From Amycolatopsis viridis (GTDB lineage: Bacteria; Actinomycetota; Actinomycetes; Mycobacteriales; Pseudonocardiaceae): a DNA stretch of 64,000 nt. This document shows positions 55,135 through 64,000 of this stretch, one piece after another; within the stretch, counting starts at the first letter, position 1, and the number at the start of each line of letters is the position of its first letter. The translations under genes and the position numbers were made by a program. The stretch lies in contig NZ_JAANOU010000001.1 of NCBI RefSeq assembly GCF_011758765.1, positions 2,728,001 through 2,792,000 on the forward strand, read 5' to 3'. Under the pieces are notes generated by a model that was not told the origin of the DNA, did not search any database, and saw only the letters and a list, made by a program, of their open reading frames with translations.

Positions 55135-55959
55135 GTGACACACGCACTGCGCTACGAAGTCAACTGCTCCATCCTGTTCACCGAGCTGCCGCTGCTGCAG
55201 CGACCCGCGGCGGCGAAGGAGGCCGGGTTCGACGGCGTCGAGTTCTGGTGGCCCTTCGCCGAGGCGGTGCCGGGCGACGCGGAGATCGACCGGTTCGTCT
55301 CGGCCGTCCGCGACGCCGGCGTCCAGCTGGCCGGGCTGAACTTCTTCGCCGGTGACATGGCAGGCGGCGACCGCGGCCTGGTGTCGTGGCCGGCCCGGTC
55401 CGCCGAGTTCCGCGACAACATCGACGTCACGATCGGCATCGGCGAACAGCTGGGCACCAGGAGCTTCAACGCGCTCTACGGCAACCGCACCGGTGATGCG
55501 CCGGAGGAACAGGACGAGCTGGCCGTGCAGAACCTGGTGCTGGCGGCGCGGGCGGCGAACCGCATCGGCGGGACCGTGCTGGTCGAGCCGGTCAGCGGTG
55601 CGGCGCGGTACCCGCTGCTGACCGCGGCCGACGCGCTCGCCGTCCTGGACCGGGTCCGGCAGGCGGGCGCGGACAACGTCGCCCTGCTCGCCGACCTCTA
55701 CCACCTCGCGGTCAATGGGGACGACGTGGACGGCGTCATCGCCGCGCACACCGGCCGCATCGGGCACGTGCAGATTGCCGACGCACCGGGCCGCCACGAG
55801 CCCGGCACCGGCCGGCTCCCGCTCCAGCGCCAGCTGGCGGACCTGCAGGATCGCGGCTATTCCGGATGGGTGGGCCTGGAGTACCAGCCCTCGGGTGCCT
55901 CGGCGGACAGTTTCGGCTGGCTGCCGCGGGACCGCCGCGCGGCGGGCGCCCGCGCCTGA
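55135..55959 (+). CDS. hyi: Hydroxypyruvate isomerase
   Basis: The enzyme interconverts hydroxypyruvate and tartronate semialdehyde in glyoxylate use. The 274-residue TIM-barrel protein starts RYEVNCSILFTELPLLQRPAAAKEAGFDGVEFWWPF (parts NCSILFTELPLLQRPAAAKE and GFDGVEFWWPF) and has the metal-site stretches VLVEPVSGAARYPL, LLADLYHLAVNGDD, and GHVQIADAPGRHEPGTG, all family marks. GTG at 55135 follows AGGAGCGAGG. It belongs to the glyoxylate branch of the operon. Confidence 0.93.
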   Translation: MTHALRYEVNCSILFTELPLLQRPAAAKEAGFDGVEFWWPFAEAVPGDAEIDRFVSAVRDAGVQLAGLNFFAGDMAGGDRGLVSWPARSAEFRDNIDVTIGIGEQLGTRSFNALYGNRTGDAPEEQDELAVQNLVLAARAANRIGGTVLVEPVSGAARYPLLTAADALAVLDRVRQAGADNVALLADLYHLAVNGDDVDGVIAAHTGRIGHVQIADAPGRHEPGTGRLPLQRQLADLQDRGYSGWVGLEYQPSGASADSFGWLPRDRRAAGARA

Positions 55960-55993
55960 TGACCAGCAACCTCCAGGGAAGGACGACAGGAAC

Positions 55994-56878
55994 ATGAGCA
56001 GCATCGCGTTCATCGGTCTCGGCATCATGGGCAGCCCGATGGCGGTGCACCTGGCCGGGGCCGGGCACGACGTGACCGGGTACAACCGGACGCCGGAGAA
56101 GACCAAGCCCCTGGTGGACGCCGGCGGCCGCGCCGCGAAGTCGATCGCGGAGGCGGTCGAGGGCGCCGAGGTGATCTGCGTGATGGTCCCCGACTCGCCG
56201 GACGTACGGGCGGTCCTCGCCGGCGAGGGCGGTGTCTTCGACCACGCGCGGCGCGGCGCGCTGGTGATCGACTTCTCCAGCATCCGCCCGGACGTGACCG
56301 CCCAGCTGGCGCGCCAGGCCCGCGAGCGCGGTCTCCGGTTGCTGGACGCGCCGGTGTCCGGCGGTGAGGCCGGCGCCCGCAACGCCGCACTGTCCATCAT
56401 GGTCGGCGGCGAGCCGGCCGACTTCGCGGCCGCCAAGCCGATCTTCGACGTGCTCGGCAAGACCGTCGTGCACGTCGGTCCGAGCGGTTCCGGGCAGACC
56501 GTGAAAGCCGCCAACCAGCTGATCGTCGCGGCGAACATCCAGGCGCTCGCGGAGGCCGTCGTCTTCCTGGCGGCCTACGGGGTGGACACCGCGGCCGCGC
56601 TGGAGGTCCTCGGCGGCGGGCTGGCCGGGTCGACGGTGCTCCAGCAGAAGAAGCAGAACATGCTCACCCACTCCTTCGAGCCCGGCTTCCGCATCGAACT
56701 GCACCACAAGGACCTGGGCATCGTCACCGCCGCCGCCCGCGAAGCCGGCGTCGTCATCCCCCTCGGCGCGCTGGTCGCCCAGCTGATGGCCGCCGCGAAG
56801 GCCGCCGGGGACGGCGGGCTCGACCACTCGGGCCTGCTGCGCGGCGTCGAGCGGCTCAGCGGCCGCGCCGACACCTGA
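55994..56878 (+). CDS. glxR: 2-hydroxy-3-oxopropionate (tartronate semialdehyde) reductase
   Basis: The enzyme reduces tartronate semialdehyde to D-glycerate. The 294-residue protein is a beta-hydroxyacid dehydrogenase: NAD(P) loop [13 protein letters not shown] at residues 8-20, substrate motif [22 protein letters not shown] (part [11 protein letters not shown]), and the catalytic lysine K171 in [12 protein letters not shown] at 55994 follows ACAGGAAC. It lies between hyi and gcl, as in Streptomyces and enterobacterial glyoxylate loci. Confidence 0.94.
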   Translation: MSSIAFIGLGIMGSPMAVHLAGAGHDVTGYNRTPEKTKPLVDAGGRAAKSIAEAVEGAEVICVMVPDSPDVRAVLAGEGGVFDHARRGALVIDFSSIRPDVTAQLARQARERGLRLLDAPVSGGEAGARNAALSIMVGGEPADFAAAKPIFDVLGKTVVHVGPSGSGQTVKAANQLIVAANIQALAEAVVFLAAYGVDTAAALEVLGGGLAGSTVLQQKKQNMLTHSFEPGFRIELHHKDLGIVTAAAREAGVVIPLGALVAQLMAAAKAAGDGGLDHSGLLRGVERLSGRADT

Positions 56879-56883
56879 TCTCC

Positions 56884-56905
56884 GTCCGGGCGGCACGTCC
56901 CGGAC
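56884..56905 (+). terminator. Hairpin in the glxR-gcl gap
   Basis: GTCCGGG and CCCGGAC form a 7-bp stem with an 8-base loop just after the glxR stop. It may reduce read-through or stabilise the upstream mRNA; gcl starts 27 bases after it. Confidence 0.35.
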
Positions 56906-56931
56906 CTCCCGCATCGGAAGGAAAACCAACC

Positions 56932-58707
56932 ATGGCACGCATGAGAGTCGTCGACGCCGCGGTGCTCATCCTGGAGAAGGAGGGCGCCACCCAGGTGTTC
57001 GGCCTGCCGGGTGCGGCGATCAACCCGTTCTACAGCGCCATGAAGGCCCACGGCGGCATCCGGCACGTGCTGGCCCGCCACGTCGAGGCGGCCTCGCACA
57101 TGGCCGAGGGCTACACCCGCGCCGCACCGGGCAACATCGGCGTCTGCGTCGGGACCTCCGGCCCGGCCGGCACCGACATGATCACCGGCCTGTACTCGGC
57201 GTCGGCGGACTCCGTCCCGATCCTGTGCATCACCGGGCAGGCACCGGTCGCGAAGCTGCACAAGGAGGACTTCCAGGCCGTCGACATCTCCGCCATCGCC
57301 GCGCCGGTCGCGAAGATGGCGGTCACCGTCCTGGAGCCGGCGCAGGTGCCGGGCACGTTCGCGAAGGCGTTCCAGCTGATGCGGGAGGGCAGGCCCGGCC
57401 CGGTGCTGATCGACCTGCCGCTCGACGTCCAGCTCGCCGAGATCGAGTTCGACATCGCCACCTACGAGCCGCTGCCGGTGGCCAAACCGGCGGCGACCCG
57501 CGCGCAGGCCGAGCGGGCCCTGTCGATGCTGGGCGAGGCCGAGCGGCCGCTGATCGTCTCCGGCGGCGGCGTGGTCAACGCCGACGCCGCCGAGCTGCTG
57601 GTCGAACTGGCCGAGCTGACCGGTGTCCCGGTCGTGCCGACGCTGATGGGCTGGGGCACGATCCCCGACGACCATCCCCTGATGGCCGGGATGGTGGGCC
57701 TGCAAACGTCACACCGCTACGGCAACGCGACGCTGCTGGCCAGCGACTTCGTGCTCGGCATCGGCAACCGCTGGGCCAACCGGCACACCGGCGGCCTGGA
57801 CGTCTACACCGCGGGCCGCACGTTCGTGCACGTCGACATCGAGCCGACGCAGATCGGGCGGGTGTTCGCACCGGACTACGGCATCGTGTCCGACGCCAGG
57901 GCCGCGCTCGAGGTCTTCGTCGAGGTGGCGCGCCAGTGGCGGGCCGCGGGCCGGCTGCCGGACCGCTCGCGGTGGGCGGCGGAGTGCCGGCAGCGCCGCC
58001 GGACCCTGCTGCGCAAGACGCACTTCGACACCGTGCCGATCAAGCCGCAGCGCGTCTACCAGGAGATGAACCGCGCCTTCGGCCCCGGCACCCGCTACGT
58101 CAGCACGATCGGGCTGTCGCAGATCCAGGCCGCGCAGATGCTGCACGTCTACCAGCCGCGGCACTGGATCAACGCCGGGCAGGCCGGCCCGCTCGGCTGG
58201 ACCGTTCCCGCCGCGCTGGGGGTGGCCACCGCCCACCCGGACGCCACGGTCGTCGCGCTGTCCGGTGACTACGACTTCCAGTTCCTCATCGAGGAGCTCG
58301 CGGTCGGCGCGCAGTTCGGCATCCCGTACGTGCACGTCCTGGTGAACAACGCCTACCTCGGCCTGATCCGGCAGGCGCAGCGCGGGTTCGACATGGACTA
58401 CTGCGTGCAGCTGTCGTTCGAGAACATCAACGCACCGGAGCTCGGCGGATACGGCGTCGACCACGTCAAGGTCGCCGAAGGGCTGGGCTGCAAGGCGATC
58501 CGGGTGTTCGAGCCCGACGACATCCTGCCGTCGCTGGAGAAGGCCAAGACGCTCGCGGCGGAGCTGCGCGTGCCGGTCGTCGTCGAGATCATCCTGGAGC
58601 GGGTCACGAACGTGTCGATGGGCGCCGCGGCCATCGACGACGTGGCCGAGTTCGAGGAGCTCGCCGAGCGGCCCGGGGACGCGCCGACCGCGATCGTCCC
58701 GGCCTGA
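56932..58707 (+). CDS. gcl: Glyoxylate carboligase
   Basis: This thiamine-diphosphate enzyme joins two glyoxylates into tartronate semialdehyde and carbon dioxide. The 591-residue protein has the hallmark valine V51 in [17 protein letters not shown], where nearly all other ThDP enzymes have glutamate. The central FAD-binding-type domain and the C-terminal ThDP motif ([20 protein letters not shown], then [14 protein letters not shown]) are intact. ATG at 56932 follows GGAAGGAAA. It is the key carbon-recovery step for glyoxylate from allantoin. Confidence 0.97.
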   Translation: MARMRVVDAAVLILEKEGATQVFGLPGAAINPFYSAMKAHGGIRHVLARHVEAASHMAEGYTRAAPGNIGVCVGTSGPAGTDMITGLYSASADSVPILCITGQAPVAKLHKEDFQAVDISAIAAPVAKMAVTVLEPAQVPGTFAKAFQLMREGRPGPVLIDLPLDVQLAEIEFDIATYEPLPVAKPAATRAQAERALSMLGEAERPLIVSGGGVVNADAAELLVELAELTGVPVVPTLMGWGTIPDDHPLMAGMVGLQTSHRYGNATLLASDFVLGIGNRWANRHTGGLDVYTAGRTFVHVDIEPTQIGRVFAPDYGIVSDARAALEVFVEVARQWRAAGRLPDRSRWAAECRQRRRTLLRKTHFDTVPIKPQRVYQEMNRAFGPGTRYVSTIGLSQIQAAQMLHVYQPRHWINAGQAGPLGWTVPAALGVATAHPDATVVALSGDYDFQFLIEELAVGAQFGIPYVHVLVNNAYLGLIRQAQRGFDMDYCVQLSFENINAPELGGYGVDHVKVAEGLGCKAIRVFEPDDILPSLEKAKTLAAELRVPVVVEIILERVTNVSMGAAAIDDVAEFEELAERPGDAPTAIVPA

Positions 58708-58716
58708 GGGGCCCCG

Positions 58717-59862
58717 GTGCCGACAGTGCCGACGGTGCTTGTCGCTTCCGACAAGTTCAAGGGCTCGCTGACCGCGGCGCAGGTCGCCGACGCCGTGGGT
58801 GCCGGCGTGCGCCGGGCCAGGCCGGACGCGCGGGTGCGCGCGGTGCCCGTCGCCGACGGGGGCGACGGCACGCTCGCGGCGGTGCTGGACGCGGGGTTCA
58901 CCGCGGTGCCGGTCACCGCGTCCGGGCCGACGGGCGAGCCGGTGGACACCCGGTACGCCAGGCGGGGTGATGTCGCGGTGGTGGAGCTGGCCGCCGTGTC
59001 CGGGCTGGTGCGCCTGCCCGGCGGCCGGCTCCGGCCGCTGTGCGCCACCAGCCGCGGCACGGGCGAGGTGATGGCCGCGGCGATCGCGGCCGGGTGCCGG
59101 GAGATCGTGCTGGGCGTCGGCGGCAGCGCCGGCACCGACGGTGGTGCCGGCCTGGTCGCCGCGCTCGGCGCGCGCCTGCTCGACGCCTCGGGCGACGACA
59201 TCGGCGACGGCGGGGTGGCGTTGCCCGATGTCGCCTCGATCGACCTCACCGGCCTGCGGGCGGCGACACGGGGCGTGGCCGTGACGATCGCGTCCGATGT
59301 GGACAATCCGCTGACCGGCCCGCGGGGTGCGGCGGCGGTGTACGGTCCGCAGAAGGGGGCCGGCCCGGCGGAGGTGGCCCGGCTGGACGCGGCCCTGGCG
59401 CACTGGGCGGACGTGGTCGCCCGCACCACCGGCCGCGACCTGCGGGACACGCCCGGCGCGGGCGCGGCGGGCGGCGTCGGCTTCGCCGGGCTGGCCCTGC
59501 TCGGCGCGGCGCTGCGGCCGGGCATCGAGCTGGTGCTCGACCTGGCCGGGTTCGCCGGGGCCCTCCGCGGCGCCGACCTCGTCGTCACCGGGGAGGGCAA
59601 GCTGGACGAGCAGACGTTGCACGGCAAGGCACCGGCCGGGGTCGCGCGGGCGGCCGGGCGCGCCGGCGTGCCGGTGGTCGCGGTGTGCGGCAGCACGACG
59701 CTGCCGCCCGCGCGGCTGCACGACACCGGCATCCGGGCGGCCTACGCGCTGACCGACCTCGAACCGGACATCGACGTCTGCCTGCGTGACGGGGCGCGGC
59801 TGCTGGAAACACTCGGCGAGCGGATCGCCGCCGAACACCTCGAGGGAGGCGAAACCGAATGA
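58717..59862 (+). CDS. Glycerate kinase (GarK family)
   Basis: The enzyme phosphorylates D-glycerate, feeding carbon into glycolysis. The 381-residue protein is of the GarK/GlxK family: [19 protein letters not shown] at the start, [36 protein letters not shown] (part [17 protein letters not shown]), and the C-terminal [24 protein letters not shown] at 58717 is nine bases after the gcl stop. Its end overlaps allB (ATGA). Confidence 0.95.
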   Translation: MPTVPTVLVASDKFKGSLTAAQVADAVGAGVRRARPDARVRAVPVADGGDGTLAAVLDAGFTAVPVTASGPTGEPVDTRYARRGDVAVVELAAVSGLVRLPGGRLRPLCATSRGTGEVMAAAIAAGCREIVLGVGGSAGTDGGAGLVAALGARLLDASGDDIGDGGVALPDVASIDLTGLRAATRGVAVTIASDVDNPLTGPRGAAAVYGPQKGAGPAEVARLDAALAHWADVVARTTGRDLRDTPGAGAAGGVGFAGLALLGAALRPGIELVLDLAGFAGALRGADLVVTGEGKLDEQTLHGKAPAGVARAAGRAGVPVVAVCGSTTLPPARLHDTGIRAAYALTDLEPDIDVCLRDGARLLETLGERIAAEHLEGGETE

Positions 59863-61190
59863 GCGAGCGAACGCTGGTCATCCGGGCCCGCCGGACGGTC
59901 ACCCCGTCCGGGGAACGGCCGGCCGCTGTCGTGGTCCGCGGGGGTGCGATCGCCGCCGTCGAGGCGTTCGACGCGGTCGTGCCGGGCGCCGAGGAGGTGC
60001 ACCTGGCCGGCGACGAGGTCCTGCTGCCCGGGCTGGTGGACTCCCACGTGCACGTCAACGATCCCGGCCGCACCGAGTGGGAGGGCTTCCGCAGCGCGAC
60101 CAGGGCAGCCGCGGCCGGCGGTGTGACGACCCTGGTCGACATGCCGCTCAACAGCATCCCGCCCACGGTCGACGTCGCCGCCCTGGAGACCAAGCGCAAG
60201 ACCGCGCGGGACCAGATCTGGACGGACACCGGGTTCTGGGGCGGGGCCGTGCCCGGCAACGTGCCGGACCTGCGGCCGCTGCACGAGGCCGGGGTGTTCG
60301 GGTTCAAGTGCTTCCTGTCGCCCTCGGGTGTCGAGGAGTTCGGTCACCTCGACCGGGCCCAGCTGGACGCGGCGATGCGGGAGATCGCCTCGTTCGGCGG
60401 GCTGCTGATCGTGCACGCCGAGGCCCACGACGCGGTCGGCGCCGCCCACGGCCGCGACTACCGCGACTTCCTGGCGTCCCGTCCGCGGGAGGCGGAGAAC
60501 CGCGCGGTCCGGGAGGTCGTCGAGCTGTCCGGCGCGACCGGGTGCCGGGTGCACATCCTGCACGTGTCGAGCGCGGAGGTCGTGCCGATCATCGCGCAGG
60601 CCCGCGCCGGCGGGGTGCCGGTCACCGCCGAGACCTGCCCGCACTACCTGACCCTCACCGCCGAGGACATCCCGCCCGGGGCGACCCAGTTCAAGTGCTG
60701 CCCGCCGATCCGGGAACGGGACAACCGCGAGGAGCTGTGGGCGGCGCTGCGCGACGGGGTGATCGATCTGGTGGTCAGCGACCACTCACCGTCCACAGTG
60801 GCCTTGAAAAGACTGGACTCGGGGGACTTCGGCGAGGCGTGGGGCGGTATTTCGTCGCTCCAGCTCGGTCTGCCGCTGGTGTGGACGCACGGGCGGGCGC
60901 GCGGGTTCGGCCTGTCCGATGTGGTCAGGTGGATGGCGCAGGCGCCGGCCGCGCAGACCGGGATGCGCCGCAAGGGCCGGATCGAGCCCGGCTGCGACGC
61001 GGACTTCTGCGTGCTCGCGCCGGACGAGGAGTTCGTCGTCGCGGCGCGGTCGCTGCACCACCGCAACCCGATCACCCCGTACGAGGGGCAGCGGTTGCGC
61101 GGTGTGGTGCGCAGCACGTGGCTGCGGGGCGAGCGGATCGACCTCGGCGCGCCGCCACGGGGCCGGATGCTGGTGCGGGACGAGACGTGA
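59859..61190 (+). CDS. allB: Allantoinase
   Basis: The enzyme opens the hydantoin ring of allantoin to allantoate. The 443-residue amidohydrolase has the binuclear metal site: H63 and H65 in [10 protein letters not shown], the lysine K150 (GFKCFL) that is usually carboxylated, the later histidines in HILHVSSAE, and the aspartate in [16 protein letters not shown] (here [12 protein letters not shown]) and the CPHYL motif are typical of allantoinase. ATG at 59859 overlaps the glycerate-kinase stop. Confidence 0.96.
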   Translation: MSERTLVIRARRTVTPSGERPAAVVVRGGAIAAVEAFDAVVPGAEEVHLAGDEVLLPGLVDSHVHVNDPGRTEWEGFRSATRAAAAGGVTTLVDMPLNSIPPTVDVAALETKRKTARDQIWTDTGFWGGAVPGNVPDLRPLHEAGVFGFKCFLSPSGVEEFGHLDRAQLDAAMREIASFGGLLIVHAEAHDAVGAAHGRDYRDFLASRPREAENRAVREVVELSGATGCRVHILHVSSAEVVPIIAQARAGGVPVTAETCPHYLTLTAEDIPPGATQFKCCPPIRERDNREELWAALRDGVIDLVVSDHSPSTVALKRLDSGDFGEAWGGISSLQLGLPLVWTHGRARGFGLSDVVRWMAQAPAAQTGMRRKGRIEPGCDADFCVLAPDEEFVVAARSLHHRNPITPYEGQRLRGVVRSTWLRGERIDLGAPPRGRMLVRDET

Positions 61191-61228
61191 GCGGTGACGG
61201 GTTTTCCGAGGAGAACGGGAGAGATGGC

Positions 61229-62044
61229 ATGAACGGCCGGTACTACGCACCCACGGGCGGCCTGCCCCCGCAGACCCAGCTCACCACCGACCGGGCGGTG
61301 TTCACCGAGGCCTACGCCGTCCTGCCGCGCGGCACGATGACCGACATCGTGACCAGCAACCTGCCGTTCTGGGACGGCACGCGGGTGTGGATCCTCGCCC
61401 GGCCGCTGTCCGGGTTCGCCGAGACGTTCGCCCAGTACATCGTGGAGGTCTCGCCCGGTGGCGGCTCGCAGCGGCCCGAACCGGACCCGCGCGCGGAGGG
61501 CGTGGTGTTCGTGGTCGGCGGCGAGCTGGTCGTGTCGATCGACGGCACCGCGCACACCCTGGGCGAGGGCGGTTACGCCTACCTGCCGCCCGGGACCAGC
61601 TGGAGCGCGCGCAACGAGGGCGGCGAGCTGGCCCGGTTCCACTGGGTGCGCAAGGCCTACGAGGCCGTCGAGGGCCTTGCCGCGCCGGAGGCGTTCGTCA
61701 CCAACGAGCGCGACATCGAGCCGGCGCCGATGCCCGGCACCGGCGGCGCCTGGACGACCACGCGGTTCGTCGACCCCGCCGACCTGCGGCACGACATGCA
61801 CGTCAACATCGTCAACTTCGAGCCCGGCGCGGCGATCCCGTTCCCGGAGACGCACGTGATGGAGCACGGGCTGTACGTGCTCGAGGGCAAGGCCGTGTAC
61901 CTGCTGAACAAGGACTGGGTGGAGGTGCAGGAGGGCGACTTCATGTGGCTGCGGGCGTTCTGCCCGCAGGCCTGTTACGCCGGGGGACCGGGCCGGTTCC
62001 GCTACCTGCTGTACAAGGACGTCAACCGGCACCCGAAGCTGTGA
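61229..62044 (+). CDS. allE: (S)-ureidoglycine aminohydrolase
   Basis: The enzyme releases ammonia from S-ureidoglycine to give S-ureidoglycolate. The 271-residue bicupin has the family's manganese site region in the C-terminal cupin (FPETHVMEHGLYVLEGKAVY, quoted in part as FPETHVMEHGLYVLEG) and the typical YYAPTGGLPPQTQL start and RYLLYKDVNRHPKL end. ATG at 61229 follows GGGAGAG. Its substrate normally comes from allantoate amidohydrolase, which is not encoded in this window. Confidence 0.94.
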   Translation: MNGRYYAPTGGLPPQTQLTTDRAVFTEAYAVLPRGTMTDIVTSNLPFWDGTRVWILARPLSGFAETFAQYIVEVSPGGGSQRPEPDPRAEGVVFVVGGELVVSIDGTAHTLGEGGYAYLPPGTSWSARNEGGELARFHWVRKAYEAVEGLAAPEAFVTNERDIEPAPMPGTGGAWTTTRFVDPADLRHDMHVNIVNFEPGAAIPFPETHVMEHGLYVLEGKAVYLLNKDWVEVQEGDFMWLRAFCPQACYAGGPGRFRYLLYKDVNRHPKL

Positions 62045-62067
62045 ACTCACCGACGAGGAGGTCCGAG

Positions 62068-62535
62068 ATGGACGTGCACCTGGACGCGGGCGATGCCGCC
62101 CCCGATTTCGCGTTGCCCGGTGCCGACGGCGCGACGGTGACGCTCGAGTCGCTGCGGGGCCGGCGCAGCATCCTCTACTTCTACCCGGCCGCCGGCACTC
62201 CCGGCTGCACGACCGAGGCGTGCGACTTCCGGGACAACCTGGCTTCCCTGCACGCGGCCGGGGTGACGGTCGTCGGCATTTCGCCGGATCCGCCGCAGCG
62301 GCTGGCGGAGTGGGCCGGTGCGGAGCGGCTGACCTACCCGTTGCTGTCCGATGTGGACGGATCGGTGCACCGCAGCTACGGGGCGTGGGGTGAGCGGACC
62401 GTCAACGGCACGACCGGTACCGGCCCGCTGCGCTCGACGTTCGTCCTGGACGCGACCGGTCGCATCGAACACGCCCAGTACGCGGTGCAGGCGCAGGGGC
62501 ACGTCCGGAAGCTGCGCGCGCTGCTGGGGATCTGA
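62068..62535 (+). CDS. bcp: Peroxiredoxin of the BCP/AhpC-TSA family
   Basis: The 155-residue thiol peroxidase has the peroxidatic cysteine C47 in GTPGCTTEAC with the resolving cysteine C52 five residues later, the bacterioferritin-comigratory-protein pattern. GISPDPPQRLAEWA and LLSDVDGSVHRSYGAWGER complete the family core. ATG at 62068 follows GAGGAGG, 23 bases after allE. Urate oxidase releases hydrogen peroxide, so removing it is a sensible role for a last gene of this operon. Confidence 0.93.
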   Translation: MDVHLDAGDAAPDFALPGADGATVTLESLRGRRSILYFYPAAGTPGCTTEACDFRDNLASLHAAGVTVVGISPDPPQRLAEWAGAERLTYPLLSDVDGSVHRSYGAWGERTVNGTTGTGPLRSTFVLDATGRIEHAQYAVQAQGHVRKLRALLGI

Positions 62536-62546
62536 GCCGCCCGTCG

Positions 62547-62981
62547 TCAGGGGGTGCCCGGCGCGGCGGTCAGGCCGAGTTGCGTGCGCACCGCGTGTTC
62601 GTCCCAGAGGGTCCACCGGTGGGTGAACCGGCCATCCGGGTCGAAGCGGTACACGTCGACCATCGGTACGCACAACCGGGCTCCGGTGGCCGGGGGCAGC
62701 CCGGCGAAGGCATCACCCTGGTGGGTGCCGGTGAGGATGAGCCGCTGCACGAGGGTGTCGCCCTCGACGATCTGCTCCTCGGTGTGGACCCGCAGGTCCG
62801 GGAACGCCCGGCGGGTCCCGGCGACGAACGCGGCGAGCTCCGCCGCGTTCGTGGTGCGGTCCTCCGCGGCGAGGTACTGGGTGTATCCGGGGGCGAGGAG
62901 GTCGTCGAGGACCGCGACGTCGCCCTGGTTGAACACCTCTTCGCTGATGCGGCGTGCGCGGATCTTGATCTCGGCGGTCAT
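62547..62981 (-). CDS. SnoaL-like / ester cyclase-family protein
   Basis: The 144-residue protein has the small alpha+beta barrel of the SnoaL-like polyketide-cyclase family: RARRISEEVFNQGDVAVLDDLLAPGY (part EEVFNQGDVAVLDDLLAPGY), FVAGTRRAFPDLRVHTEEQIVEGD and PMVDVYRFDPDGRFTHRWTLWDE. The reaction is unknown; many members are not cyclases. ATG at 62981 follows GGAAGGAAA; the frame stays open to 63080. It converges with bcp and is divergent from the regulator at 63101, which may control it. Confidence 0.88.
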   Translation of the reverse strand: MTAEIKIRARRISEEVFNQGDVAVLDDLLAPGYTQYLAAEDRTTNAAELAAFVAGTRRAFPDLRVHTEEQIVEGDTLVQRLILTGTHQGDAFAGLPPATGARLCVPMVDVYRFDPDGRFTHRWTLWDEHAVRTQLGLTAAPGTP

Positions 62982-63100
62982 GGTCGTTTCCTTCCGTCGG
63001 TGACTGCCCGTCCAGCATGGGCGCGGGAGGCGGACGAGCCCACGACGAACGCTCACCGCACACCTGACACATCCGCGCACCCCGCGGCGATGTCCCTGGT

Positions 63101-64000
63101 GTGCGCACCTCGGGTTTCGGCGCCCTGCTCAAACAGCTGCGGCTGGCCGCGGGGCTGACCCAGGAGGCCCTGGCCGAGCGGGCCGGGGTGAGCCCGCGCG
63201 CGGTCAGCGACCTGGAACGGGACCCGCACCGCAGCCCGCGGCTGGACACCGTGCGGTTGCTGGCCGACGCCCTGGAACTGGACGCGGACCAGCGTGCGCA
63301 CGTGCTGGCCGCCGCACGCCCGGGGGCCGTCGAGCCGGTGACGGCCGGGCCGCTGCTGCTGCCGCCGTTGATCGGCCGCGCCGGGGTCGCGGCGGCGCTC
63401 ACCGAGCTGCTCGAGCGCGGCGAGACCCGGTTGCTGACGCTGACCGGGCCCGGTGGCGTGGGCAAGACGCGCCTCGCGCTGGACGTGCTCGGCGCACTGG
63501 GCGAGCAGTACCCCGGCGGCGCCGTGTTCGTCGACCTGTCGCCGGTGCGCGACCCCGGTCTGGTCACCGCGGCGATCGCCCGGCAGGTGGGGCTGGACGA
63601 ACGCGGGCCGCTGCCGGTGTCCACCCGCCTGACCGCGGTGCTGCGCGACAAGCGGGTGCTCCTGCTGCTGGACAACTTCGAGCACGTGGTCGCCGCCGGG
63701 ACCGAGGTGCTGGGCCTGCTGACCGCCTGTCCCGGGCTCACCGTCCTGACCACGAGCCGGGTGCCGCTGCGCCTGCGCGCCGAGCGCGAGTACCGCATCG
63801 CGCCCCTGGAGTCGCGCGACCCGGACTCGCCGGCGGCCCGGTTGTTCACCGAACGCGCCGCAGCAGCCGGGGTGCCACCGGAGCCCGGTGATGCCGAAGC
63901 CGTGGCGGAGATCTGCCGTCGGCTGGACGGGCTGCCGCTGGCGATCGAGCTGGCCGCGGCGCGCGTGCGGTCGCTGCCGCCGCGTGTCCTGCTCCACCGG
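63101..64000 (+). CDS. HTH-XRE / NB-ARC ATPase regulator, N-terminal part
   Basis: The frame starts at GTG 63101 and runs open to the window end, 300 codons. It has an XRE helix-turn-helix at residues about 5-60 (FGALLKQLRLAAGLTQEALAERAG, part LRLAAGLTQEALAERAG; SPRAVSDLERDPHRSPRLDTV), then a P-loop ATPase with Walker A GPGGVGKTRLAL and Walker B LLLLDNFEHV, then GLPLAIELAAARVR typical of NB-ARC/STAND regulators. A long helical-repeat sensor domain probably follows outside the window. It is divergent from the SnoaL-like gene. Confidence 0.9.
   Translation, partial: MRTSGFGALLKQLRLAAGLTQEALAERAGVSPRAVSDLERDPHRSPRLDTVRLLADALELDADQRAHVLAAARPGAVEPVTAGPLLLPPLIGRAGVAAALTELLERGETRLLTLTGPGGVGKTRLALDVLGALGEQYPGGAVFVDLSPVRDPGLVTAAIARQVGLDERGPLPVSTRLTAVLRDKRVLLLLDNFEHVVAAGTEVLGLLTACPGLTVLTTSRVPLRLRAEREYRIAPLESRDPDSPAARLFTERAAAAGVPPEPGDAEAVAEICRRLDGLPLAIELAAARVRSLPPRVLLHR

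Overview
The window is very GC-rich, almost fully coding, and rich in GTG starts and 4-base ATGA/GTGA gene overlaps. It looks like chromosomal DNA of a filamentous actinobacterium of the Pseudonocardiaceae, most like Amycolatopsis. That assignment is an inference from gene order (yebC - ruvC - ruvA - ruvB - yajC - secD - secF - apt - relA - divergent cyclophilin - glyoxalase-II-like gene), an SsgA-like sporulation/division protein and overall protein style. I see no rRNA, tRNA, CRISPR array, phage or insertion sequence.

Layout. 1-12.4 kb is a conserved housekeeping block: the end of yebC with a tandemly repeated 3' end, Holliday-junction resolution (ruvCAB), Sec translocon accessory proteins (yajC, secD, secF), adenine salvage (apt), the (p)ppGpp enzyme (relA), a cyclophilin and a metallo-hydrolase. 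12.4-20.6 kb holds envelope genes: a PH-like membrane protein, a YibE/F membrane protein, an SsgA-like regulator, a class A penicillin-binding protein, and an HTH-TPR regulator / YdcF / WbqC operon. 20.7-22.2 kb is a TetR - homocysteine methyltransferase pair behind three inverted repeats. 22.2-25.8 kb (minus strand) is a compact three-gene operon of a class II (DxDD) diterpene cyclase, a cytochrome P450 and a UbiA-family membrane protein, a candidate diterpenoid pathway. 26-37 kb is mixed metabolism and envelope: PAC2 protein, carboxylesterase, homogentisate dioxygenase, a phosphoribosyltransferase-hydrolase fusion, a Nudix hydrolase, an acyltransferase with an SGNH domain, a STAS protein, a GNAT protein, CorA and an L,D-transpeptidase.

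37.5-44.1 kb is a probable sulfur-scavenging locus: a 24-residue cysteine-containing leader peptide and a hairpin precede an APC permease, an Eis-like acetyltransferase, a DszC/SfnB-like acyl-CoA-dehydrogenase-fold monooxygenase, a shortened luciferase-like protein and a full-length luciferase-like monooxygenase. 44.1-47.1 kb has a LUD protein divergent from an HxlR regulator, a decayed alcohol dehydrogenase and the tRNA t6A gene sua5/tsaC. At 47.4 kb a GntR regulator gene appears to be leaderless, with a perfect palindrome over its -10 box, and is coupled to a nitrilase-family amidohydrolase.

49.0-62.5 kb is a purine-degradation island. Plus-strand genes for urate oxidase, HIU hydrolase, OHCU decarboxylase, a purine permease, allantoinase and ureidoglycine aminohydrolase take urate toward glyoxylate and ammonia. 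Glyoxylate carboligase, hydroxypyruvate isomerase, tartronate-semialdehyde reductase and glycerate kinase carry glyoxylate to phosphoglycerate. A divergent pair encodes malic enzyme and a CitE-like DUF6986 protein. Three copies of a TTCCGCA-type palindrome lie in the divergent promoter region. No gene for allantoate hydrolysis is in the window. The window ends with a peroxiredoxin, a SnoaL-like protein and the start of an HTH / NB-ARC regulator.
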